From an uncultured Pseudomonadota bacterium (GTDB taxonomy: Bacteria > Myxococcota_A > UBA796 > GCA-2862545), in assembly GCA_913061235.1 (NCBI GenBank), contig CAJXTB010000005.1:1-64000 (forward strand): 64,000 nt of DNA, read 5' to 3'. Below the pieces are notes generated by a model. That model was not told the DNA's origin. It saw only the letters and a program-made list of their open reading frames with translations, and did not search any database. A program made the position numbers and the translations under genes. Positions 1 through 8,588 of this stretch are shown piece after piece (the stretch's first letter is position 1; each line of letters opens with the position of its first letter).

Positions 1-65
1 CATCCCTCCCGGCACTGGCTCCCGCCTCCCGCCGACCCCTCCCATCCTCCGCCCCCTGAACTGCC
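1..65 (+). other. Upstream edge, possible gene tail
   Basis: Very C-rich segment before minC. One plus-strand frame is open from base 3 to a TGA at 57-59 and would give a Pro/Ser/Ala-rich C-terminus ending 6 bases before minC. It could be the end of an upstream gene or just biased spacer. No clear ribosome binding site for minC is visible here. Confidence 0.3.
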
Positions 66-1022
66 ATGACCGTGGCCAACGCTCCATTGAGCTCTACAGA
101 TCCCGTTCGAATTCGTGAAGTTGAAGGTCTCTCCGTGATGGAGATTCCTGCGACCGGCGAATTTGGTGAACTGCGTGACTGGTTGCGCGAGTCGCTTCCG
201 GCAGTACTGGACTCTGTTGGAGGCCGGGCCTGCCGGCTGGACTTGGGCACACGTCCCATCCAACTGTTCGACCTTCGGCGGCTGGTGAATCTGCTTCGCG
301 ACGACTTCAACATCGACGTCACCGGCGTCTATGTGTCGGGCGCCGAAGTGTGGGAGTACGCAGAGCGTGAACTGAAGCTGCGTTTGTTCGACAACAGTCG
401 CGCTGCAGTGGACGAAGATGCTGATGCGGACGAGCCTGAGCAGGACTCTGACGACTCCGCTGACGAAGTCGTCTCAGCAGAGGCAGAGGCAGACATCGAT
501 GATGTTGACCTCGAAGATGCGCCCGAGACCACGCTGAGCTCTGTGCACACGGTCGTTGAGACGCCCGCCACCACACCGGCAGCTCCAGCATCCAAGCCCG
601 GACGTCGAATTCCAGGCCCGCGGATTGAAAAGCCCAAGCATGACCCTCTGGACGAGCTGCTCGGTCGCGAGGCTGGCGGAACACGCGTCCATCACGCCCA
701 CCGCACCCTACGCAGCGGCACGGCCATTCGCTTTGACGGAGACGTCATTGTCTTCGGCGATGTCAACCCCGGTGCCCAGATCATCGCAACCGGCAACGTC
801 CTTGTCCTAGGAAGCCTGCGCGGCATGGTTCACGCAGGCGCTTCCGGCGACGAGAACGCCATTATTCTTGGCTTTGACCTTCGCCCGACGCAGCTTCGCA
901 TCGGCCGGAAGATTGCCATCGCTCCCAACGAGGATGCCGCGAGCGGCACCAATCCCACCGTCGCAAGAGTGCGCGACGACAAGATTGTCCTCGACCCCTA
1001 CCGAACACGCAGCACCCGATAG
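66..1022 (+). CDS. minC: Septum site-determining protein MinC
   Basis: Inhibitor of FtsZ assembly that works with MinD to block division away from mid-cell. Residues about 15-110 match the MinC N-terminal (FtsZ-inhibiting) domain and about 205-310 the C-terminal right-handed beta-helix (visible pieces GDVIVFGDVNPGAQIIA and GNVLVLGSLRG). The 318-residue length is well above the roughly 230 of E. coli MinC. The excess is a linker at about 115-195 that is first strongly acidic (many D/E) and then Pro/Thr-rich. minD follows 10 bases downstream and minE overlaps minD, so the three form one operon. The identification rests on both domains and the neighbours. Confidence 0.95.
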   Translation: MTVANAPLSSTDPVRIREVEGLSVMEIPATGEFGELRDWLRESLPAVLDSVGGRACRLDLGTRPIQLFDLRRLVNLLRDDFNIDVTGVYVSGAEVWEYAERELKLRLFDNSRAAVDEDADADEPEQDSDDSADEVVSAEAEADIDDVDLEDAPETTLSSVHTVVETPATTPAAPASKPGRRIPGPRIEKPKHDPLDELLGREAGGTRVHHAHRTLRSGTAIRFDGDVIVFGDVNPGAQIIATGNVLVLGSLRGMVHAGASGDENAIILGFDLRPTQLRIGRKIAIAPNEDAASGTNPTVARVRDDKIVLDPYRTRSTR

Positions 1023-1032
1023 CGAGGAACTT

Positions 1033-1845
1033 ATGTCCGAATGCATCGTTATTACCTCGGGGAAAGGTGGAGTGGGTAAGACCACTACTTCCGCCAACCT
1101 CGCGGTCAGCCTGGCTCTGTCAGGAAAAACCGTCGTCGTCGTCGACGCAGACATTGGTCTGCGCAACCTCGACGTCATCCTTGGCCTAGAAAACCGCATT
1201 GTCTACGACTTGGTTCAGGTCATCGAAGGTGAGTGCAAGCTCAAGCAAGCTCTGATCCGCGACAAGCGCGTTCCCGGTCTGTACATGCTTCCAGCCGCAC
1301 AGACCCGCGACAAGAATGCGGTCAGCCAAGACGACATGAAGCGCCTGGTACAAGACCTCAAGGCCCTGCATGACTACGTCATCATCGACTGCCCCGCAGG
1401 TATCGAGCAAGGCTTCAAGAACTCAATTGCAGGTGCCGACCGAGCCATCATCGTCACGACCCCAGAGGTCAGTGCCATTCGTGATGCCGACAGAATCATT
1501 GGCCTCGTCGAAGCCCATGAGCTGCCCGAGCCCGACCTAATCATCAACCGCTACCGTCCAGGCTTGGTCGAGCGCGGCGACATGATGAACCGTGAAGACA
1601 TCCTTGAGATTCTGGCCATTCCACTCATTGGAATCATTCCGGACCATCAAGACGTCATCATCTCGTCGAACCGTGGTTGCCCCGCAGCCTTCGACGAGAA
1701 CAGCGTCGTTGGCCAGGCGTACCGCCGGGTTGCTGCTCGTGTTCAGGGACACGAGGTCGAGATTCCGTCCTTTGAAACAGGCAATGGCTTGTTCAACTCC
1801 TTCATGAAGTGGATGGGGCTTGCGCCTGTCCGTGAGGTGGTCTGA
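1033..1845 (+). CDS. minD: Septum site-determining ATPase MinD
   Basis: Membrane-cycling P-loop ATPase of the ParA/MinD family that recruits MinC and is released by MinE. The deviant Walker A motif GKGGVGKTTTS lies near residue 10, the switch region IIDCPAGIEQGF near 118, and NRYRPGLV near 173. The C-terminus (GLFNSFMKWMGL) has the amphipathic pattern of the MinD membrane-targeting helix. The frame is open further upstream, but this ATG fits the family N-terminus (MSECIVITSGKGG) and gives the usual 270 residues. The stop overlaps the minE start as TGATG. Confidence 0.97.
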   Translation: MSECIVITSGKGGVGKTTTSANLAVSLALSGKTVVVVDADIGLRNLDVILGLENRIVYDLVQVIEGECKLKQALIRDKRVPGLYMLPAAQTRDKNAVSQDDMKRLVQDLKALHDYVIIDCPAGIEQGFKNSIAGADRAIIVTTPEVSAIRDADRIIGLVEAHELPEPDLIINRYRPGLVERGDMMNREDILEILAIPLIGIIPDHQDVIISSNRGCPAAFDENSVVGQAYRRVAARVQGHEVEIPSFETGNGLFNSFMKWMGLAPVREVV

Positions 1846-2111
1846 TGCGCGCTTTTCTACAACGTGTCCTCGGTGGCAAACAAGGCTCCAAGAACGAAGC
1901 CAAGCAGCGCCTCAAGGTTCTGCTCATTCACGACCAAGTCGACCTGACGCAGGCTCAAATGGAGCAAATGCGCGAGGAAGTCGTGGCCGTCATCCGCAAG
2001 TACGTCGAGATCGACGACAGCGGTGTTGACTTCAAGCTTGATCGCGGCGAAAGCGGCGTTGAGCTCGCGGCATCCGTGCCCGTCCGTCGGGTTCACGCCC
2101 GCGCAATCTAG
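1845..2111 (+). CDS. minE: Cell division topological specificity factor MinE
   Basis: Small protein (88 residues, the usual size) that stimulates the MinD ATPase and drives pole-to-pole oscillation. The N-terminal amphipathic stretch, the contact strand LKVLLIHDQVDL and the C-terminal dimerisation part (VVAVIRKYVEID) are in the expected order. The start codon overlaps the minD stop by one base (TGATG), so translation is probably coupled. A strong intrinsic terminator follows at 2134. Confidence 0.95.
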   Translation: MRAFLQRVLGGKQGSKNEAKQRLKVLLIHDQVDLTQAQMEQMREEVVAVIRKYVEIDDSGVDFKLDRGESGVELAASVPVRRVHARAI

Positions 2112-2133
2112 CTCTTCGGAACTAGGAAAAGCT

Positions 2134-2170
2134 GCCGTCCTGGGAGGGAAGTCCCAGGGCGGCAATTTTC
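2134..2170 (+). terminator. Rho-independent terminator after minE
   Basis: Twelve-base stem (GCCGTCCTGGGA at 2134-2145 with TCCCAGGGCGGC at 2152-2163, one G-U pair), 6-base loop, then AATTTTC. This is the clearest intrinsic terminator in the window and closes the minCDE operon. Confidence 0.85.
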
Positions 2171-2310
2171 GTCTGAAGCATGGTAAAAGCGAAGGCTCTA
2201 CCTTCCGCAGCGCCACACTCTTCGCAGTGCCAACGGCACTCGTGAAACTCAAGTCGGGGTACATCTGTGGACACACCGAGTAGCCGTCGATGCGATAGGC
2301 CGGTCGGCGT

Positions 2311-3288
2311 ATGAAGACCGCAATCCCCTGGCCTATTCTCGCTTCCGCTGGTGCTGCTGCTGCCTGGTTGTTCGTCGTCGGCATTGACGCTGGTGGCTTG
2401 GCCCAGGTTGCCATGGCAATGGTCGCAGGTGCAGTCGTTGGCTTGCCCGTTGCCCGCTTGTTCCAGAAGCACGGCCACGGCGACGGGTTCTCTGAAGCCA
2501 GCCAAGTGGTTCGTATGGTGATTGCGGTCAGCGTTCTCGGTGGCGTGCTGTCCATGAGCGGACTGCCTAAGACCTACTGTGCGGTGATGGCCGGTTCGCT
2601 GTGGCTGGTCTCGCGCGTACTTCCCATTCCTGCCGCATCTGTGGTCGGCATGTTGGCAATGACCGGCACCGTAGTGGCCAGCTCCATGGGTTGGGGCGAC
2701 TGGACGTTGCTGGAGTCCCTGTGGTCTGGCATTGGCAATTGGTGGTCCACTTCTGCGGTGGTGGGCCTGTTGCTGACCGGTAGTGGTGGCGTGTCCTGGG
2801 GACGCGACACGAGTGGACGTCATCCGGCCATGGCGCTGGGAGCGGGCCTGCTCACCGCAATCGCAATGGCGCTGCTCTTGGCCTTGGATTGGGAGATTGG
2901 AAGTGCGCTTCCTGGCGTCGCCGCACTCGTCCTTGCCGGTGGAGCTGTCTTAGCCACCGCTGGAGACCACCCCCGTCATCATCTCGCCCTGCCTGGTGTC
3001 GTGCTGGCCATGCTGTTGGCCTTGCTACCTACAGAAGCTGCGATTGTCATTGTCCACAGCGTCGTCCCGGTCTGCATCGCCGGACTCTTGGTCTGGATGA
3101 GCCGGCGTACACAAGGCGGTGACCGGTGGCTGGCGCTGGTGTTGGCGGTTGTGCTTGCGGTGATTGCTGTCGCCGCTTGGCCAGGCCTGCCCGAGAGTGT
3201 TGCTGCATCCATGACAGTGGCCCTCGTTCCAGTGCTCAGCCTGTGGGTCTTAGGTCCGAAGTGGATTTCGCAACGGAGCTCGGCATGA
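2311..3288 (+). CDS. Polytopic inner-membrane protein of unknown function
   Basis: A 325-residue protein made almost entirely of hydrophobic Ala/Val/Leu-rich segments, with about nine likely transmembrane helices separated by short polar loops (HGHGDG, RDTSGRHPA, SRRTQGGDR). I recognise no family motif or catalytic signature. It overlaps the next small membrane protein by ATGA, and that gene overlaps a metallophosphoesterase, so the three look co-transcribed. The function is unknown. Confidence 0.75.
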   Translation: MKTAIPWPILASAGAAAAWLFVVGIDAGGLAQVAMAMVAGAVVGLPVARLFQKHGHGDGFSEASQVVRMVIAVSVLGGVLSMSGLPKTYCAVMAGSLWLVSRVLPIPAASVVGMLAMTGTVVASSMGWGDWTLLESLWSGIGNWWSTSAVVGLLLTGSGGVSWGRDTSGRHPAMALGAGLLTAIAMALLLALDWEIGSALPGVAALVLAGGAVLATAGDHPRHHLALPGVVLAMLLALLPTEAAIVIVHSVVPVCIAGLLVWMSRRTQGGDRWLALVLAVVLAVIAVAAWPGLPESVAASMTVALVPVLSLWVLGPKWISQRSSA

Positions 3289-3680
3289 TGTGGCTTGTGT
3301 TGATGGCGCTGGCCAGTGCCGATGTTCGCGTTGAGCCCGCCCCCACCGCTGGTGTGGAGTCCGTCGTCACGCTGCTCGATGACGCTGGCCGCCCACGCAA
3401 TGGGATTGGGGTTCGCGTTGTGCGACGTGAAGGTCTTGCTGGTGAGACACAGACAAGTCTTGGACTCACCGACTCTCTCGGCCGGGTGCGATGGACCCCC
3501 ATTGATGGTGGCCGAACGCTGCTTCAGGCCGGCTCTGATGACGAGAGTATTCCCGTGGCCTACGCAGGTGTTCCCGCAGCCACCGCCACACTTCTGGCCG
3601 CGATGACCTTCGCAGGTCTTCTCGCTCTGGTCCTTGGACTTCGGAGGCCCAATGGCCGTTCGCATCGCACACGCCACTGA
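3285..3680 (+). CDS. Small secreted/membrane protein with Ig-like domain
   Basis: A 131-residue protein with a short N-terminal hydrophobic signal, a beta-rich domain at about 18-85 and one C-terminal transmembrane helix (ATATLLAAMTFAGLLALVLGL) followed by a basic tail. The segment VTLLDDAGRPRNGIGVRVVRR then TDSLGRVRWTP resembles the carboxypeptidase-regulatory or big-Ig-like fold, in which a substituted value plus 'D..G' turn recurs. Start ATG 3285 overlaps the upstream stop (ATGA); a second ATG follows directly. The 3' end overlaps the metallophosphoesterase by 29 bases. No specific role can be assigned. Confidence 0.7.
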   Translation: MMWLVLMALASADVRVEPAPTAGVESVVTLLDDAGRPRNGIGVRVVRREGLAGETQTSLGLTDSLGRVRWTPIDGGRTLLQAGSDDESIPVAYAGVPAATATLLAAMTFAGLLALVLGLRRPNGRSHRTRH

Positions 3681-4545
3681 CATTCACTGGACGCTACGTC
3701 CCCCGTTTCGTCGGTTGGCCAGTAAGCGCCTGCTCCAACAGGCCAATCAGATCATTGGGCGCCGCGCCACGCACTTCACCCGGGATGTGCAGGACAGCCT
3801 GATGGACCACTTGCTGGACCTGGCCCCCGATGGCTTGTTCATCACTGGCGATCTGACGACCACAGCTCTGGAAGAAGAGTTTGAGCTCGCACGCGAGCGG
3901 CTAGAGCCCGTTCTCTCCACAATCCCGACGCTTATCATTCCAGGCAACCACGACGTCTACACGCGTAGATCACGGTCGAATCGCCGCATGTTCCAGACCT
4001 TTGGACCGTGGATGGGCCTTGACTCTGACGCGGCCCCGGTTGCACGTCTAGATGTTGGCGACGTCACCTTGTTGGGACTCGACCCGACCCGTCCCCACCC
4101 GGTTCTGTCGTCAGGGCGGGTGCCACAACCCCAACTCGACGCCTTGGTCCGACAGCTCGATGGCATGCCCGAACGCGCTGTCGTACTCGGCCTTCACTAC
4201 CCAATCCTAGACCGCCGTGGCGAGCTGTACGATGGGCTGAATCACGGCCTTCTGAACGCCGGAGCCGTACAGAAGTCACTGACCAGTGCCAGCCACTTGC
4301 CTGTTGCCATCTTGCACGGTCACGAGCACCACGGCTTCACTGTTGACCTGGACTGTGGAGGCCGTACGGTTCCTATCTACAACTCGGGAAGCAGCGGATA
4401 CGCCAATCTCCCGATCAAGCGCCGCGCGGCTGCCATGTGTGTCTACACCATCGAAGACGGCGCTCTGGTCGACGTTGAGCGCTACCTGCACACCGCCGAA
4501 GGCTTCAAGCCAGAGCCTGGTGGAGCCTACGCCACCGGAAGGTAG
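3652..4545 (+). CDS. Calcineurin-like metallophosphoesterase
   Basis: Two-metal phosphoesterase of the MPP superfamily (297 residues, full length). The metal-ligand blocks are all present in order: ATDIHW (D-x-H) near residue 9, FITGDLTTT (GD) near 65, IIPGNHDVY (GNHD) near 97, LGLHYPI near 183 and HGHEHHG near 225. No signal peptide is seen, so it is probably cytoplasmic. The substrate cannot be told from sequence. Start ATG 3652 is chosen because it directly precedes the first beta strand (VRIAHATD). The gene overlaps the preceding one. Confidence 0.9.
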   Translation: MAVRIAHATDIHWTLRPPFRRLASKRLLQQANQIIGRRATHFTRDVQDSLMDHLLDLAPDGLFITGDLTTTALEEEFELARERLEPVLSTIPTLIIPGNHDVYTRRSRSNRRMFQTFGPWMGLDSDAAPVARLDVGDVTLLGLDPTRPHPVLSSGRVPQPQLDALVRQLDGMPERAVVLGLHYPILDRRGELYDGLNHGLLNAGAVQKSLTSASHLPVAILHGHEHHGFTVDLDCGGRTVPIYNSGSSGYANLPIKRRAAAMCVYTIEDGALVDVERYLHTAEGFKPEPGGAYATGR

Positions 4546-4666
4546 CTGCAACCCTGACACAGCTACGCAGCCGATGTCTCCGCGCTGTGTCTCTCTTGTC
4601 TCGGGCTCTCAACACACACAACGAAACTGCGCACTTGGCAGTCTACATGTTGCATGTGGTGGAGAG

Positions 4667-4750
4667 TAGGGGTGGACGGAATCGAACCGTCACGACCGCA
4701 AGGCCATTGGATTTTGAATCCAACGCGTCTACCAATTCCGCCACACCCCC
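4667..4750 (-). tRNA. tRNA-Leu(CAA)
   Basis: The minus strand folds into a class II tRNA. The acceptor strand is GGGGGTG (4750-4744) paired with CACCCCT (4674-4668), followed by discriminator A at 4667. The anticodon stem TTGGA/TCCAA surrounds loop TTCAAAA, giving anticodon CAA at 4716-4714. A long variable arm and a T arm with GGTTCGATTCC are present. The 3' CCA is not encoded. Confidence 0.95.
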
Positions 4751-4771
4751 AATCGCGTCGCTTCTATACGA

Positions 4772-5542
4772 CTACCAGCGACCGGGCAAGCTCCAACGAG
4801 TAGCAACTTGACGCAACTGACCGGATTCTTTCAGTTCCTTGAGAACCTTCTGAATGTCACCGGGCAGCAGACGCGGGTAACGTTCGCGTGCAGCGTGGCG
4901 AATGCCAGCAATAAGCACGATTTCGTTGAGTCCGGCTTCGGAGTAACCAGACAAGCGATCCATCACAGTGACGCGCAGCCACTTGGTCTGTTCGGGGTCG
5001 TCCACCACGACAGCGCGGGCTGATCGGGCTGGAGCCTTCTTCGCACGGGTCTTCTTCGCGGCCTTGGGCTTGTCAGCCTTGAGGGAGGAAGGAGGTGGGG
5101 TTTGCTCGGTCTTCACCGTGCGTGGACCCTTTCCAGCTCCGATCGGGAATGCCTCTGGCGTGGTGCCTTCGTAGGCATCGATCAGGCCGCTCAGCAGAGC
5201 ACGCTCGGCCTTGGCGCGAGTTTCGCGGTCGGCTTCACGCTTGAGTAGGGCGCGGAAACGCTCGGAGACGTGGCCGGTGGGCAGGTCTTGCAGAGCGATG
5301 ACGGTCTCACGAAGCTCGCCGCCGTCCGGCAGGTCGGCCACTTCGTTTTCGATGCGACGGGCAAAGACGTCCAGGTCTCGGGTCAGTCCCTTGGGAAGAC
5401 CTTCGGCCTCACCGAGTGCGAACATGTCGACGAGATCTTCGACTGAAAGGCGCCCGACGCTAAGTGACAACGCGTCCATGAGCGTCACTTCTAGGGTTGT
5501 AGGGTCTTTGCCGCGAAGGTTGAGCTGGGTCTGACTTGCCAC
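4772..5542 (-). CDS. Hypothetical protein with Lys/Ala-rich linker
   Basis: A 256-residue soluble protein. Residues 1-130 are mostly alpha-helical and acidic. About 150-175 form a basic linker (KADKPKAAKKTRAKKAPA) reminiscent of histone H1-like DNA-binding tails. About 185-256 is a second helical domain ending in a basic, aromatic C-terminus. The GTG start at 5542 is supported by GAGG six bases upstream. It is divergent from the adenosyltransferase gene and reads toward the tRNA. No family is recognised; DNA association is only suggested by the linker. Confidence 0.7.
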   Translation of the reverse strand: MASQTQLNLRGKDPTTLEVTLMDALSLSVGRLSVEDLVDMFALGEAEGLPKGLTRDLDVFARRIENEVADLPDGGELRETVIALQDLPTGHVSERFRALLKREADRETRAKAERALLSGLIDAYEGTTPEAFPIGAGKGPRTVKTEQTPPPSSLKADKPKAAKKTRAKKAPARSARAVVVDDPEQTKWLRVTVMDRLSGYSEAGLNEIVLIAGIRHAARERYPRLLPGDIQKVLKELKESGQLRQVATRWSLPGRW

Positions 5543-5610
5543 GTAGAGCCTCGAAGTAGTTGTTGCGGTATGGGCTTGTCCGGCGTGTTTAGGCCGGTCA
5601 GGAGCAAAAA

Positions 5611-6192
5611 ATGCGTATCAGTCGCGTCTATACCCGAACGGGTGACAAAGGCACAACTCGCCTCGCAGGAGGACAGGAGGTGTCGAAAGACGCGCTCCGA
5701 GTGGAGGCCTACGGTGCCGTGGATGAACTGTCGACTATCCTCGGACTCGCGCGGACATTCAACGCGCAGACAACGGACGATGACGTGCGTTCTTCCTTGG
5801 AGTCCCACCTGAAGAACCTACAAAATGATCTCTTCAATGTCGGCGGTGATCTTGCGACCCCGCCAGACAGTGGTTTCGATCTGTACCGAGTCGGAGATGC
5901 CGATGTGGCACGCCTTGAGCAGCTCTGCGACACGCTGAACGAAGACTTGGGTCCTCTCAAAGACTTCATCTTGCCAGGTGGCGGCCCGGTGGGGGCGTTC
6001 TTGCACCAAGCACGCACTGTGTGCCGTCGTGCTGAGCGTAGATTGGTGACGGCGCTTCACGGTGACGACAGCATCAACGAAGGCTGCCTGCGGTTCTTGA
6101 ACCGCTTGTCGGACTTTCTGTTCATCTTGGCTCGCTGGGCAAACAAGATGATCGGTGAGCCCGAGTTCTTGTGGCAGAAGCCAACTCTTTAG
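5611..6192 (+). CDS. Cob(I)alamin adenosyltransferase (PduO type)
   Basis: ATP:cob(I)alamin adenosyltransferase that makes adenosylcobalamin, the cofactor of methylmalonyl-CoA mutase and related enzymes. The N-terminal ATP-binding block TRTGDKGTTRLAGG (residues about 8-21), the VEAYGAVDELS segment and the C-terminal RRAERRLV...FLNRLSDFLFILAR helices match the PduO/MMAB family, and 193 residues is the normal size. AGGAG six bases upstream supports this start. No cobalamin or mutase gene is adjacent; the acyl-CoA carboxylase at 59.7-63.2 kb is a possible metabolic partner. Confidence 0.92.
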   Translation: MRISRVYTRTGDKGTTRLAGGQEVSKDALRVEAYGAVDELSTILGLARTFNAQTTDDDVRSSLESHLKNLQNDLFNVGGDLATPPDSGFDLYRVGDADVARLEQLCDTLNEDLGPLKDFILPGGGPVGAFLHQARTVCRRAERRLVTALHGDDSINEGCLRFLNRLSDFLFILARWANKMIGEPEFLWQKPTL

Positions 6193-6274
6193 CAGTTGTG
6201 AGCGTTGGTCCTGCCGGATTCTTGGTGATTTGGCAGGACAGAGCGAAGGCCCTTCGGCTTCAGCGTGAGCGGGT

Positions 6275-6913
6275 CTACGGCGACGAGTCTTGGAGTACCC
6301 ACTCACCCAACTCTCCAATGGTCAGTGTCACGTCGCCAAGCTGTGCCGTCGTCTGGCCAGCGGCGACGGTGAGCTGAATCGGGGCGTCAGCTCCCACAAT
6401 GAGGGTCGGAGGCCCCCACTCGCTCTCACCGAGCACCAGCTCGCTTCGCTCACCACGTCGTATGCGCATCTGTAGGGCCAGAGCGTCTGAGAAGGCTTCG
6501 AGGTCGTCCGTCACCGCAGATGTCGCCTCCGCTGGCAGAGAGGCAGCGATGACCAACGGCATGCCCGAGGTTGGCGATGCGCTCATTGGTGCTTGAAACC
6601 GTTGCTCAAGGCGGCGTCTCTTGGACAAGTGGTTGGGGTTGGCGACACAGATGAATCGAACCCCGGCCACATCCATCTGTTGCCACAAGGGGCCTCGGTG
6701 GTCGCTTGCGTGGCAGACGGGAGTCTCGCTCACAACACCGCCCACGTCTGCAAACCAGATCACGGGAGCGTCTGCATCTAGAAGTTCCGATCCTGCCGCC
6801 ACCCAGACGGTCTGTGGAGATGCAGCAGGAGCACCCACCTGAGTCGGAAGGTCAACGCGATGCGCGCAGCCGGCGAGCACACAGACCGACACAATGACTC
6901 GGCTAAGTGACAT
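6275..6913 (-). CDS. Putative lipoprotein, unknown
   Basis: A 212-residue protein beginning with a type II signal peptide (MSLSRVIVSVCVLAGC, lipobox LAGC), so the mature protein should be a membrane-anchored lipoprotein. The ATG at 6913 is preferred over upstream in-frame codons because it places the lipobox at the expected distance. The rest is a beta-rich domain of unknown family with two further cysteines (TPVCHASD and VRFICVANP) that could form a disulfide. It is convergent with the adenosyltransferase and divergent from the response regulator. Confidence 0.75.
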   Translation of the reverse strand: MSLSRVIVSVCVLAGCAHRVDLPTQVGAPAASPQTVWVAAGSELLDADAPVIWFADVGGVVSETPVCHASDHRGPLWQQMDVAGVRFICVANPNHLSKRRRLEQRFQAPMSASPTSGMPLVIAASLPAEATSAVTDDLEAFSDALALQMRIRRGERSELVLGESEWGPPTLIVGADAPIQLTVAAGQTTAQLGDVTLTIGELGEWVLQDSSP

Positions 6914-6966
6914 GAACCCCCCGGCACGAGCTAACCTCATCGGATACCGCCGGCTCCGGAGACACT

Positions 6967-7650
6967 GTGGCAAACAGCATCCTCATCGTCGAAGACGACC
7001 GAGCCATCCTGCGCGGACTGGAGATGAATCTTCAGGCAGAAGGGTTCGAAGTGACCACCGCCGCAGACGGCATGGCGGCGATTAAAGCCTGTAAAGAGGC
7101 ACGCTTCGACCTCATTGTACTCGACATCATGCTGCCCAAGGCCAATGGCTATCAAGTAGTGGAGACACTGCGGCGACGGGGCGACGACGTGCCCGTCATC
7201 TTGCTGTCCGCCAAGAGCAGCGAGTACGACAAGGTCATGGGCCTGGATGTTGGTGCGGACGACTACATGACCAAGCCGTTCAGCGTGGCCGAGCTTCTTG
7301 CACGGATCAAAGCGCATCTTCGCCGCCGAGCCCCCGACCCCATGGTTCGTTTTGGTGATGTTGAGGTGGACCTTGAGCGCCGAGTCGTACGGCGTGCGGG
7401 TGAAGACATCACCTTGTCCAGTCGTGAGTTTGATCTACTCAAGTTGCTCATTGAACGGGAAGGTCGCCCCCTTACCCGCGACGCCATCCTGGTGAACGTG
7501 TGGGGTAGCCACTACTTCGGCACCGACCGCACCGTAGACAACTTCATCAACCGACTACGCCAGAAGCTCGACGTCGTTGGGCAGCCTCGCCACCTGCTCA
7601 CCGTTCGCGGTGTGGGCTATCGCTTTGAAGGCGACCGGCGTGATGGATGA
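6967..7650 (+). CDS. OmpR/PhoB-family response regulator
   Basis: DNA-binding two-component regulator. The receiver domain (residues 1-120) has the acidic pair E9/D10-D11, phospho-acceptor D53 (LIVLDIMLP) and K103 (MTKPF). The C-terminal winged helix (about 130-225) has the OmpR pattern SSREFDLLKLLIEREG, DRTVDNFINRLRQKL and VRGVGYRF. The start is GTG 6967. No histidine kinase is next to it: the downstream gene overlapping by ATGA is unrelated, so the cognate sensor is elsewhere or absent. Confidence 0.95.
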   Translation: MANSILIVEDDRAILRGLEMNLQAEGFEVTTAADGMAAIKACKEARFDLIVLDIMLPKANGYQVVETLRRRGDDVPVILLSAKSSEYDKVMGLDVGADDYMTKPFSVAELLARIKAHLRRRAPDPMVRFGDVEVDLERRVVRRAGEDITLSSREFDLLKLLIEREGRPLTRDAILVNVWGSHYFGTDRTVDNFINRLRQKLDVVGQPRHLLTVRGVGYRFEGDRRDG

Positions 7651-8588
7651 GTGACGCGCTGGGCGGCTGGACGCTGGCACACCCACCTTCCGGTGAAGCC
7701 CGATGGCAGTTCGGTACGCAAACCTGGGTGTCAACCGGTGATGAGCTGTGGCAGACCCACGAGAACGCTCGGGTGTGGCTGATTCAGGACGTCGACGCCT
7801 TGATTGCGGACGCCAATGCAGTGTTGGCTCGCTCCGAGGGCGTTCGGCACCGGCTGGACTGTGAGTCCACACCTGACCGACACCGCCACGGACTCCAACA
7901 CGCAGCTGTGTGGACTGCCCGTGGTTGGCAGATCGACGGCCTTGAGCTGCCCTACGGCGCGCGCTGGTCGTCGTCGCTTATGCCGACAGCTACGGGCTTT
8001 GGAGCGGTGTGGATGACGGAAGGCCAGCACTTCGAGTGCACGGCAGCACTAGGTGTGCGCGCCGTTCGCGAGCGTGATGAAGGCTGGTGGCCCAGAACCG
8101 ACACCACCGCCCAGGCGTGGGCTTCTGCACAAGCTGGACATCTGCTCTGGGGACCGGGCGGACGGCTGTGGAACCTGACGTCTGGCGAGAGTCAGGAACT
8201 ACCTGGATGGACTGGCGGTGTCGCCGCTGCACGGGGAAACAGCGCTATCGTCGTCAACGCACTGACGGGCGACGGACTTGAGTTCGACAATAATGTTGTC
8301 GTCCGTCGCTTCACCGTTCCGCTGCGTCGAGACATGGCGGCCGTGCTTCGCTGGGACAGCGGTGGCCCCCTACTCGTCACAGAGCTGGGCAAGCAATTCG
8401 CACTGAGCGACGGCGACGTGCGCAAGCTGCCTGGACGGGTGGTCCCAGAACCAATCGATGCTCTGGAACTCGACGACCTCGGAATTGCCGTTGACGGCGT
8501 CACCCGACTGGGCGACACCGACTGGGCGTGGCGTCACGACGGACTGCTACTCCACCGTCGTGGCGACGGGCTCCGGAGCACCGTCTAG
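7647..8588 (+). CDS. Hypothetical Trp-rich protein
   Basis: A 313-residue soluble protein, unusually rich in tryptophan and with repeated short beta-type segments (WTARGWQIDGLELPYG, HLLWGPGGRLWNLTSG, VVVRRFTVPLRR), suggesting a beta-propeller-like or all-beta fold. No signal peptide and no kinase or receiver motifs. Its start overlaps the stop of the response regulator gene (ATGA), so the two are translationally coupled and may act together. The 3' end overlaps the convergent GNAT-like gene by 42 bases. Confidence 0.7.
   Translation: MSDALGGWTLAHPPSGEARWQFGTQTWVSTGDELWQTHENARVWLIQDVDALIADANAVLARSEGVRHRLDCESTPDRHRHGLQHAAVWTARGWQIDGLELPYGARWSSSLMPTATGFGAVWMTEGQHFECTAALGVRAVRERDEGWWPRTDTTAQAWASAQAGHLLWGPGGRLWNLTSGESQELPGWTGGVAAARGNSAIVVNALTGDGLEFDNNVVVRRFTVPLRRDMAAVLRWDSGGPLLVTELGKQFALSDGDVRKLPGRVVPEPIDALELDDLGIAVDGVTRLGDTDWAWRHDGLLLHRRGDGLRSTV

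Noticed and set aside
7647-8588. Sensor kinase partner of the response regulator
   Set aside because: No H-box, no ATPase N or G boxes and no membrane helices are visible.
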